Source: Lycorma delicatula (taxonomy: Eukaryota > Arthropoda > Insecta > Hemiptera > Fulgoridae). Taken from it: 64,000 nucleotides of DNA. Under the pieces are notes generated by a model. The model ran no database searches. It was given only the letters and a program-made list of their open reading frames with translations, and was not told where the DNA came from. Positions 12,301 to 24,300 of the stretch are shown piece by piece (position 1 is the first letter of the stretch; each line of letters opens with the position of its first letter). The translations under genes and the position numbers were made by a program. Where the stretch lies: positions 87,230,245 to 87,294,244 of the forward strand of contig NC_134461.1 in assembly GCF_047948215.1 (NCBI RefSeq), read 5' to 3'.

Positions 12301-15300
12301 ATTCATCCAAGACTTTCGGTACAGTACAGTTTTGCCACAACAGAGTGTCTATAAATGGATTGAAAAATTCAAAAAAGGTTGCACAAAGTATTACGCACGA
12401 CAAAGGAGTCAGACGACCGTTTACCGCCACAAATCAGGAAAACATTGAGTGCTGGAGAGTAAACAGCAGAGTATGGAATGGAAACATCCAAATTCGCCCT
12501 GCAAAAAAACTTTCAAGACCGAACCATCCGCAGAAAAACTGATGCTTACAGTTTTTTGGGACTGACAAGGCCCAGTACTGGAACATTATGAGGAAAGGGG
12601 CATGACAATAAACAGTGTGCGTTACAGTGAGATGCTTACTGCCAAGCTGAAACCTGCAATTTGAAGCAAACGCCGAGGACTGCTGTCGAAAGGTGATGTG
12701 TTGTTGAATGACAATGCCTGTTCACATACTGCTGCCCATACTGCTGAAACGCTCCAGAAACTCAACTTTGAAGTACTGGCTCATCCTTCGTATAATCCTG
12801 ATCTTGTCCCTTCTGACTACCACTTGTTTGGTCCACTCAAAGAGGCATTAAGGGGCTGTCAATTTACCTCAGACGAAACAGTGAAAGAAGCGGTGCATTC
12901 CTGGCTCGCAGCTCAACCGAAAACCTTCCTTTATGAGAGCATCACGAAGCTAGTGTAACGATGGACCAAATGCGTTGTAATGCAAGGGGACTATGTTGAA
13001 AAATGATGTACATATAAGTTTCCTATTTGTATTGCAATAAGATTTATAACTACATTGCGGATAATAATTGAACCCACATATTACACTTAAAACAATTTTT
13101 TTTTTACAGGCTTCAATTTTAGCATCTATGTTTAGGGTAGCACCTTCAAAATAATCATACTGGTGTTGCCTGCAGTTCTTTTGACACTTTTCTACTTCTA
13201 TGTACAATTATTTTAGTTAAATCTTCATCTTTATTAAAAAAAAAAGTGATATTAAATTCATCTATTTATTCATTTTTATTATTTGGCATTTATCTATTCT
13301 TCTATTTGTGAATTGTATAAAAGCTTGGCCTACCATTTATAAGCGAAAATTGCTATTTTAAATCAAGTTTGAGAATTATGTTTGTTATGAAAGACATATA
13401 ATAATGTAATCTTACTTCAAAAACAAAAATTCATAAAACAAGAGTTAAAAAATAGATACAAAGTTGAGGGAATATTAAATTACATAAGACTGGTGACAGT
13501 TATTATTAATGATAAAAATCCCTCAAACTTCTTTTCCAAGGGTAACATATAGATATGACAAAAAAGGGCTTTATATTAATATAAAATTCTGTGTAATGAA
13601 AGCAAAACATTTTTCATTACATTAAATAATCAGTCAAATATTTTTTTACCTGGCCTCTATAACTTTTATTACCTTTAGTTAAGAATATTAATAACAATAT
13701 AACATTACAAATTTGGGAACAGCTTTCTTTTGCAATCTGCAAACTGTAGAAAAAATTAGGATGAAAAATACAAAAGCAATTTGTAATTTATAACAAACAT
13801 TTCAAACACTTCACATGTAATGTTCATCACACATGAAGAGAGTTAAATTTATATCAAGGCCATGACAACAGTAAATTTCTATTTCTGTGCTTTTTCAAAA
13901 CTTTTATATTTTAATGAATAAATTTGTTTTAATGATACAGCATAACTGAAGTAGATTAAAACATAAATTAGTACAATCAATTACTATGACCCAACTTTAA
14001 TAATATTATACTATACCTTTTTAGCATTTTCTTTAGCTTGCTTTTTAAATGCCTGAAAACAGTCAGCTGTAGATGATTTCTTAGAAGCAGTTGTTGTAGG
14101 TGGTGATTGTGCTAATGTTGACCATGAGATGGCATTTTTCAGATTTTGTTCTGCAACCTGTAGTAGTAAAAATCCATTATAAATCATATTTTAACACTTT
14201 TTAGGTTCAATTTCACAGGAGATCTGAATCCATTTTATAACTAATTATCTAATTTCTTACATTATTTTCTAATATCAATCAATCAGAGACTTATTCATTC
14301 TTGAAGTTTTCTGTTTTTAGTTCTTTCTTTGAGTCTTTATATTGTTTAATGTTAACTAAAATCACCACAAAATAAACTGTTAGTAACTGAAAAAATCGAA
14401 GTAAATATACCACAAGTATATCTATGTAAACAGAGGAAAAAATCAAATTTATTAAATTTCACATGTAATATACAATGTTTACCACCAGTTAAATAACAAG
14501 TTGATTTTGTCCAGTCAGTTACTTAACATTAATAACTCAAATGAAATGGCAAGAACAATAAATAAAAACTTTCAAACATATAAATAAATAAAAAATTAGC
14601 AGTAGAAATAATAATTCAATATGTTTGAAATAATTTATGTCATTGTATAGCTTAGACATTGTTTCTAAAATGTAAACACATATAAATAAGAAATAAAGTA
14701 TTGTTTTACCATTTAAAGATTTTTTTAATACCTTAGGCTTGTATGAAGTGGTAAAATTTGATGTGACAGATGCTGAAGAATTTTTACTGAGATCAGATGT
14801 CGGCATCATTGGAGGGGCAGTTGTTGTTTGTGATATTGGTGGAATTGTTACAGCAGCAGGAACTGAAGTTGTTACTGACACTGGCATTGAATTATTTAGT
14901 AGACCTGAAACAGTAAAAAAAATTAAGAAAATATCATTTTTACACATTATTAACCTTTAAAGGCAAAACAACCTATTGTTGAGGACACTTTTTTCACTTT
15001 TCTCTGTCTCTAAAATTATGAATAAAAGATCTTCAACTTCTAAAACAAGCTTTTAAAATATACATACATTATGCAAAAATACATAAAACCAATTACGTGA
15101 TGAAAAATAGCGATCTGCAAATGTTTAGAGCACTGTTATCTCCTAATGCTTTTATAGTTCCTGTATTTTCTTGATCAACAATTATAAATAATTCTGCATA
15201 ATTATAAGAACATTTTTCTCTTCATTATTAAAAATTATATCTTTCAAACGTGTCTGATATGATTCAAAAGGAAAAAAAATATTTATACCAGTTAAATAAA

Positions 15301-18300
15301 CAAGTAGAAAATAAATCATATTCTTGGAATAATTACCAAAGCAACAGTACTCAATTCATCAACTCTATAATACATATAGATATAATACATAACATCAAGA
15401 TTTTACTTTTTTAAAATAACCTGATTTTATGTCTATAATAAGAACAAAAGCTTATCCATTTTATAATAACAGGAATACCATTGTAGTTTGCTTATTCATA
15501 ATTAATTCATATTTTGAATGATTTTCATGTGATCTTTATTTATATTAAGTTTACTCCAGTAACAAAATTGTAAGATTCATGTATTGTGATTACTAAACTC
15601 AAACTTTCATCTTCAATATTCTGTTAAGCGAATGAAAACAATGAAAAGATAAGTACAATTCTTAATGTACAAGATTCTATTATAAACAAACTTAAATTAG
15701 AAAAACTGAAATCCTGCTGTTTTAAATATCTAGAAACAAATTAAAAATATTTAATTTAACATATATTTAATAAATTAAACAAATAATTAACTTATAATTC
15801 ATTATTCAATGTGTGGATCATGTATTAGTACTGGTAATATAATACAGTAAAACACCAGATCTTATTAAAATCAAAATAATGTTAATAAGTACGAGGGTTG
15901 TCTGAAAAGTTTTGAGCCTAATGTAGAAAGATGATTTTTTCTGTCAAATATAGTTTTATTTTTCAACAGTCTTTTCAAGTCGATACACTTTTTCCAGTGA
16001 TGCTCTAACCTCTTTAACCCTTCCAAATAGTAGCTACCATCTTTCTCCGCAAAATAGGCGTTTACGTATGCAATAACCACCTCATCCGATGAAAATCTCT
16101 TTCCTACAAGTGAAACTTTAAGGCTAGAAAACAAGAAAAAGTCACTTGGGGCCAGATCTTGTGAATACGGTGAGTGGTCAACCAATTCAAAGAGCTATTC
16201 GTGAATTTAGCCATGGTGACCGTTGAAGTGTGAGCAGGCACATTGTCCTGATGTAAAAGCACTTTCTTTTTTTTCAAATGTGATCGGTTTTTTGCAATTT
16301 CTGCCTTCAGCTTGTCAAGTAATGATGCGTAATGCTGTCCCGTTATAGTTTTACGTTTTTGAAGATAATCAATAAGCAAAACTCCATTACTGTCCCAAAA
16401 AACAGTCCCAATCGCCTTTCTGGTGAATGGAACAATTTTCACTTTTTTTGGAGCAGGTTCACCCTTTGCAATCCCACTGTTTTGACTGTTGTTTTATCTC
16501 AGGAGTGCAGTGGTGGATCCATGTTTCATTTACAGTTATGAATCAACGCAAAAATCTGACTCGTTTTGCTTAACTGCTCCAGCAAGGCCTTAGAAAGCTC
16601 ATTCTAATGCATTTTTGGTTCGAAGTGAGCAAACAAGGCATCCAACACCAGGACAACTTATGCATATCAAATTCTTTAGTTAATATATGACAACACATTC
16701 TTTCAATATGCCCATAGCCTCTGCTATCTCTCTAGCCTTAATTCGTTGGTCGTCCACAATCATTTGGTGAATTTTTTCAATGATATTGGTGGTGGTTGCA
16801 GTATTTGACTGTCCCGAACACTCATTATCAACCAAACTGGTACGACCATGTTTAAATTCAGCTGCTCATCTTTTCACGGTGGCAAATGATGGGACAGTCC
16901 CCGTAAATAGTATCCAACTTGGTTTTAATTTGCGTAGGCGTATTGCCTTTCAAATGCAAGTATTTAATCAAGGCACGATATTATATTTTTTCCATCTTCA
17001 AAAAAACACTCACAATAACTTAGTCAAATGATTATCAAAAAACTGAGCGTCCAAAATGGCTGAGATTTTAGTGAGTACCTTTCAACGCACGCATGAATAC
17101 ATTTCCTAACTTTTGTTGAAGTGTGCTGCCATCTTCATGTTGAGGCTCAAAACTTTTCAGACAACCTTCATACTTGACAAGATATGAGAAGCACTTTCAT
17201 TTGTTTATACCGTATAAGTTATAAAAGAATCAATTTCATTCAAAAAAGCTACTGATGGTTATGATGAATATATTAAAATTTCTATTAACATGCACTAAAA
17301 CAACAGTAATAATAAAAATTATTATTATTTGCAAACATTACATTCTCACAGCTGAATTCAACAGAGAATGATAAAAACAATTACTCTAATGAAATATGTA
17401 ATTTAAATTTTTTTTAATTATACATTCTCAGAATAATTTTTCCTAACTGTGATTTTATTTTAATAAAAAAAATCTTAACTATTTTAAGCATCATACATTT
17501 ACAAATTTCAATACTTACCATCGGTATGGGGTATATTTGGAAGAACTGGTTTTTCATCTTTTGGGCTATCCGGCAAGGGATCAAACACAGAAGGAAGCGC
17601 AGTCACAAGGGGGTCAGGCTCTTGTTTTAAATCTAACAAATCTGGTGGCACCAGTTGTGATGGCATGCTTTGCGGCAATGTTACCGGTGTTGGTATCGAA
17701 GGTAAAGGTAAAGGTTTTATATCTGGTACAATCATTGGAGGTTTTACATCAACTCCCAGTGAATCTGTGAACAGAAATATTGTCCTTTATAAAAATGTAA
17801 AAAAAAAATAATCAGTTTTCTATGAAGGCATACTGCAATTAATAAACAACTTTAACAATGATGGGTAACAGGAGAGTAACTATATTTTAATACATTGTTA
17901 CTTATGCAATAATATTTTAGATTATTAGTATACACTGTAGTGTACACTGCAATTTCATAAAATAATGAAATTACAAATACAAAAATCAATTTCATATTAC
18001 TTTAAAATCTAAAAATGAATTGTGCCTGTTCATGACACAACTGTGTTGTGCGTGTTCATAGAGGAAATCTCATGTAGCAAAAGTATTGTTTAGTCATTCA
18101 GTATAGCAGAATCCTTTTACTTTCCCATCTAGATAGCGCTATAGATCTAGAAGGGAAAGTATTGTAATCGGTCCAATTTGGGCATATGTGGTTTTCTCTG
18201 GATCTTGATGTTTTGACACCTAAAAACTGGATGGAAATTTTCTGGATGTTAATGTTCATATGTATGTGTGTGTTTGGTGCTGGCTTCTAAATCACCTTAT

Positions 18301-21300
18301 ATCTCCAGAACTACTGGACCGATTTTGACCAAACTTGGTTAGATTACTTCTATATAAGGGGCAATGATGCCATTAAATTTTCAACTAAGGTCAAAGGGGT
18401 AAGGCTGCAGAGCAACGTTAGCCTCAGAATCTCAAGATTTTGCCTAATTAAGGTGATATTTTTCTTATACATTTGCTAAAAATTAAAAAACCCAAAATTT
18501 GCAATTTTTTTTGCAAAATTGCACTCCCACCCGAAACAATTCTCTAAACTAGTAGATAAATGGGCATACTACCAATAGTACCAAAAGAACCGCTAGTGTT
18601 GCAGTCTGCCATCTTTAATTTTCCCTTTTCCCTGTGTTTTTTATAAATTTCATTAAATAATATCAATAATAAAATATTCCTAATTCTTAGTGATCAAAAT
18701 AAAAATTGCGCAATTAAAACCAATAGCAAGTGTATGTCATGCACAATTTTAGAAATGCCAAAAATTTCAAAAAGTGTAGTAGTGCTTTAGATGATCTTTA
18801 GAGAAATTCAAATGTTAATAAATGCCAACAGACCATTCTAAACATCTTCAGCCTGCCAGGTTAATAACAAATATATAAGTATTTGAAATGATGTATGGTA
18901 TTCCCGGACACCCAGGAATATTCAATTTGACACGTCATACAATACGTGTTCTGTATCTAGTCAAGACTTATTTAACAAACTTACCTGAATAAGCTAGCAT
19001 TTTGTGAATTAGTGTTTTTGAAAAATAAAAAGGGAATCAGATGTTATGGTGAACCATAATTGTGACTTATCTGTTCATTCACTTTAAATGTAGAAGTGTA
19101 AAAGGAATATACACAATGTTTCTTTAAACAAATCTACTCTGAAGTACAAATCCTTTAAGTTTATCCTACATGCTCCGGATAAATTAGTTAAATGCCTCTC
19201 TCCACAAACTTGACATGGAGACTTGAACCTGAGATCTATTGATTATGAGATTGAAATGCTTGCCATTCAACTGCTGTGAATAAAATACTAGAACTATTTA
19301 AAAATCTTTAAATAGTTTACTCCAAAATGGAGCCAAACTGCAAGCTGCCATTTTGGATATAAAGTAGGGACCCATCCCCAATCACCCTGCAAAAGGGCAT
19401 CAATAAACTACATTGTAAGCTGGTCACCTGCCCTTGAAAGGACATACTACATTGTTTTAACATAATGAACCCAGATTCTTTTAAGTGAGAATTCAGCAGA
19501 CCTATACGAGTTAGACCTATACAAAATGACTGATAATAAGGAAGAAGGGATGATCAAGATTAAGAAAATGACAATCTGTTCATCAGGGTAGATAGGGATA
19601 GTTTATAGTCTTACCCAGGAGCTAATGATGGTTAAACCCACCTTTACTCATTGTATAAAAAGCCTAGGGTTTCTTGTCCTTCTTGGAAATATATGTTGTT
19701 ATCTAATAATGACTGGATCATAATCCTCATCATAACTGACCAACTTCCAAAATCCTTCAAAATCCAGTGAAGCCAATTTTCACTGTATCTTTTTATTATC
19801 AGTTGATCTCTTTTCTGGAGCATTGGAATATATAAATATTTTGTTAAAAAAAAATCACATCAATTGTTATATTATTGATAAGTAATGATACTGGCTTAAT
19901 TTCTGAAGGTAAAGAACAGCATCACCCAATTGTTACAAAACTTTCTTTCAGAAAAAAACACTCATCTGATTAACTTACTAAGTGACATATTCTACTATAT
20001 AATTATGTTTAGGCAACAGAGTAAGGAATGAAGAGGATTGGAGGTAAGGGAACTTTGATTAGCATCATCATGAGCAAGAAAATTAAGTTTTTTAAACATT
20101 TAGGAATGCCTCGTGAAGGTATCAGAAGGAAGTATAACAAGGGGAAGAATACAGAATGATCACGTCAGTGGATGAAGTAAAAGGAGATTATGGATACATC
20201 AAAAAGAAGAGAAAGGTATATAATAAGAAAGGATAGAATTTGCAAACTGAAAGAATATGTTTTATATAATTCTAGTAAAAAGATAGAATAAAATTACTCA
20301 CTAGAATCACTATTTTGAACAACACTATGCTGAGACGTGGTTGTATTTTGAGCAATCACATTCGATTGTGTAACAGTGGGTGGTACAACAACAGATGTTG
20401 GTTGAGGAAGAGGATTTTGTGGTTGTGGTGGTGGTTGTTGTTGTGACTGTGGTTGCTGAGGAGGAGGTGTCGGAGGTGGAGGCCTTTTTGCCGTTGTGGG
20501 TGCGGCAGTTGCTAATGCACTAGGCCTAGCTGGCTGTGGAGGAAGCATATGACTGATGACTGGTGGTGCTTTCTTTATTCCTGCAACTGAGAACAGTGTT
20601 CTGTATTAACATTAATAAATTTCCAACAAATTGACAATAAATACATTATAAGCAAAATTCTTGAAAACATTTATAAATAAGATTACTTTTACACAAAAAA
20701 AGAATTGCTCTGACTCAGAAATAAGGTACATGTTGAAAGAAAGAACACACACTGAACCAAAGAAAATGATACTGTATTTAAGGTTTCAGACTAAGTTTAT
20801 GATTAGATGAAGCTATTTTTTTCACCTCTTTGTTTAAACCATAATATAAATGTACAAAGATAGCTGATACAGACAATTTTTTTTAATTTTTTGACAATTT
20901 TTGGTTAGACTGTGATGCAGTTCAAGATCTATGTATACTAGTCTATTTCAAACTTTGGCAAGAAATAAAAAAAAAATTAATTTCATCAGGGACTTTTCTT
21001 TGCAATTTTATTTCTACATTTATTTTATTGTAATTTTTCGTTTGGTCTAAATGTCTTTATTATTAATCCTAAGCTTAACCTAATAAGTTTTAAAAACCTG
21101 TCTAAGCTATTAAGGAATAATAGATGTTAAGATTATGAATTTGAAATGACATATTTAGGTCATATTTGAAATGGCAACATATTTTAGGTAGACGTTTTAA
21201 GCATGCTATCTCATCTGTAATTCCTACGATATATTTTCTTGGCATTGGCTTTGAATGGAAACTTTTAATAGCTAATCTAAAATCTTTAACGATCTTCATT

Positions 21301-24300
21301 CTATTGTAGGGATTGTTTGCTCATATGTACAGTACATGCCAGTTATCAATATAATTAAAAAATAAGCTTATATTGGTCAATTCTGAGATAAATCCTATAC
21401 TGATTTACAAAAGCTAATTATACATATTAGTTTATTAAAAATTATATCTGCTTATTATTTCTTAAACACTGTGAATGTTCATTATTAAATGTTTAAAAAA
21501 ATATTGCTTCCAGATAAAATTTAAGGAAAAACTGTAAAAGTACTAAGAAAAAACCTTTATTGGTGTAATTTTTATTTCAAAAATTTAGGCTAACTGTGAA
21601 ATTCAACACTTTCACATTCTTGAATCTCTTATTTATAACATTTTTCATAATTTTAATTAATCTGTACAAAAAATTATACAAGAAAAAACATTTTTGTTTT
21701 CTTAAATACATAAGAAGTCTATCTTTCCTTGTAAACGCTTCAGTAAATAAGCAAAATTACTTACCCACATTATCTTGGATTTGTGGAAGCGTAGTCTGTT
21801 GTAATTGTGGTTTAATATCAACTGATTGCTGACTTGGAGGAGGTTGTTTATTTACAATATGGCCACTGGTGGTCATCGTAAGTGTGGGCACTGTACCAGC
21901 ATTTACACTGCCACCTGCTGCTACAGCACCTGGCACTATTCTAGCAGATCCTGTTGATGGTTGAACTCCTCCCGCAACAGGTGTTGTATCATTCTTTAAA
22001 AAAAATTATTAAACATTTTTAACAAATAAATTCAGCATTAGTAGTATTATGTACAAGTAAGAAGATATAGTATAATCGAAAACAACACACTGGTATGATT
22101 TTATGTTCCAGAAATGTGGAGTAGTGGGAAAATTGTCTGAACTATGCAACTGTTAAAAAAAAAGCTTTGTTGAATGAGAAATTACATAATCATCAAAGAA
22201 TTTTAATTTTTGGTCATCAGTTCTGGTTGATTTGATGTTCTCCTTTCCTTTTTATTCAGAACTAATCATTTAATTTTAAATTAATTACATCACATAACTA
22301 GTTATCCATCCCCCACAACTGTTGCCGTTTTAATTAAACATGGATGTCTTATGGCTGATCGATGTATTTTTTCTCTACACAAGATCTGCCTCAAATTTCT
22401 TTCATGCATCACTAATCTCACTTCTTCTTCTCTCTGAATTATATCAATCCATCTAATTTTCAACATCCTCCAATTCCCATCTCATTCCTTCTTATCTTTG
22501 TTACATTACAGTGATAAACATTATTTTTGTTTCCTAACAAGTGATAAACGATTTTAATGTTTTTTTTTTGTTTTTTTTTTTGAATATGGATATGTGAACT
22601 GTGAATCTTTCAATCACCTGCCATTTTTGAAAAATTTGTAAATTTTAATTACAGAATTCTTTTTCATTTTTCAATGTATAGTTAGGATTGAAAGCTCCTA
22701 TACTGTATTTTTAGCTCATCTTTTATTGTTTAATTTTGTTAACATAATTTGTAAGGTATAAATAAAAATACCAAAGAATTAAATCCTATCATAATCACAT
22801 ATTATAATATCATATCTAACACTGAAGAATGAGCCTTCATGGCCAAGATTAATCATGTCTATGCAGGTCAAAACATACAGCTAAAAACACAGTGGTGTTG
22901 TTTGTATTAAGCACTGGATTAGTTTTGTTCAGTCTTATTGCTGTCTTAAGTTTGTTAACAGTGCAGTGTCATAATGCCTTGAAATTGTGTAAATGATGTG
23001 GATGCCTTTTGTTATACATGTGATGAGTTTACCATAAAATCAAATAGAAAAAAACATTACACCTTTAATTAAAAAAGCATATCATTAGTACTTTCAGTGT
23101 AAAATTGGTGATCAGGATAAGACATGGGCTTCTCATATAGTATGTGCTAATTGTTCTGTATATTTAAGAAAATGGCTGAAAGGTACCCAAAAGGCTTTGC
23201 CATTTGGTGTGAACCAAAGGATCATGTAACCAATTGTTACTTTTATTTAACAAGTGTGTCTGGAATTTCTAAAAAATCTAAACATACTGTAAAATATCCT
23301 CACTGCAATCTGCAATTAGGCCGGTACCTCACAGTGAAATTATTCCAATTCCTGAGCCATCCTTGAATGTATGTTTTGAAAGCAGCGATGAAGAATCAGG
23401 GAGTACTGAAGAAGACAACAATGATTTTGATTTTGAATTATATTCTAATAAGCCACACCTTATATCACAAGGTTAATTAAATGACTTTGTTAGGGATTTA
23501 AATTTATTAAAAATCAGGCTGAACTGTTAAGATCAAGACTGCAAGGTTGGAATTTGCTTTAAAAAAATACAAAAATTTCAGGCTTTCAAAGCTGACAAAA
23601 CTTTCTCAGTACTTTATTGATAAAAATAATTTGGTTTATTGGACAAATATTGATGAGCTTACGTTGCAGTTAGGACAAGTTCATAAACTTGAGGACTGGC
23701 ACCTTTTCATAGATTTGTCCAAGTATAGTTTAAAACTGGTTCTACTACACAAAAGTAACAAATATCCTTCGATACCAATTGCTTATGGTATTAATTTGAA
23801 AAAAAAACATACGATATGATGAGACGTTCTTGAAAAAAAATTATAAAAAAGCTGATAGCTGGAACATATGTGATGATTTTAAGTTATAGCTATTTTGTTA
23901 GGCATACAGTTAGGCTATACTAAGTACATGTGTTTTCTTGTAGATGGGATAGCCAAGCTAGGGATAAACATTATGTTACCAAAGAGTGGAAGAATCGAGA
24001 CAACTTAACTCCAAGTGTGAAAAATATTATTCATGAGCTCTTAGTTAAAACCCAAAAAAATATTTTTACCCTTTCTCTATATTAAAGTAAGAATAATGAA
24101 TATTTTGTAAAAGCAATGAAGAAGGATAGTCCTGAATTTTTGTACAGCAGGCAGAAATTTCCAAATGTAAGTGAAGGAAAAATTCAAGAAGAAATATTTG
24201 CTGGTCCTCTCAAATAATGGACTTGGTCAAGGATGATGTATTTAACCTAATGTTAAATAATTTAGAAAGTGCAGCTTGGGCTTCATTTAAAGATGTTTGC

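Larger units (their letters stand above)
11061..14016 (-). other. fs(1)h intron with foldback element and deleted mariner
   Basis: Intron of about 2.96 kb. Holds the foldback element (11347-11749) and mariner C (12055-13078). The remainder, including 13081-14016, is AT-rich without recognisable content. Confidence 0.8.
17765..20301 (-). other. fs(1)h intron with a hairpin-headed repeat and a tRNA-like sequence
   Basis: Intron of about 2.5 kb. 17765-18119 is AT-rich; 18120-18620 looks like an interspersed repeat; about 19205-19279 is tRNA-like; 18620-19200 and 19280-20301 show no recognisable gene. Confidence 0.75.

Noticed and set aside
12234..12542. 102-codon plus-strand open frame as a separate gene
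   Set aside because: It is an out-of-frame read of mariner C; the true frames show mariner motifs with stops.
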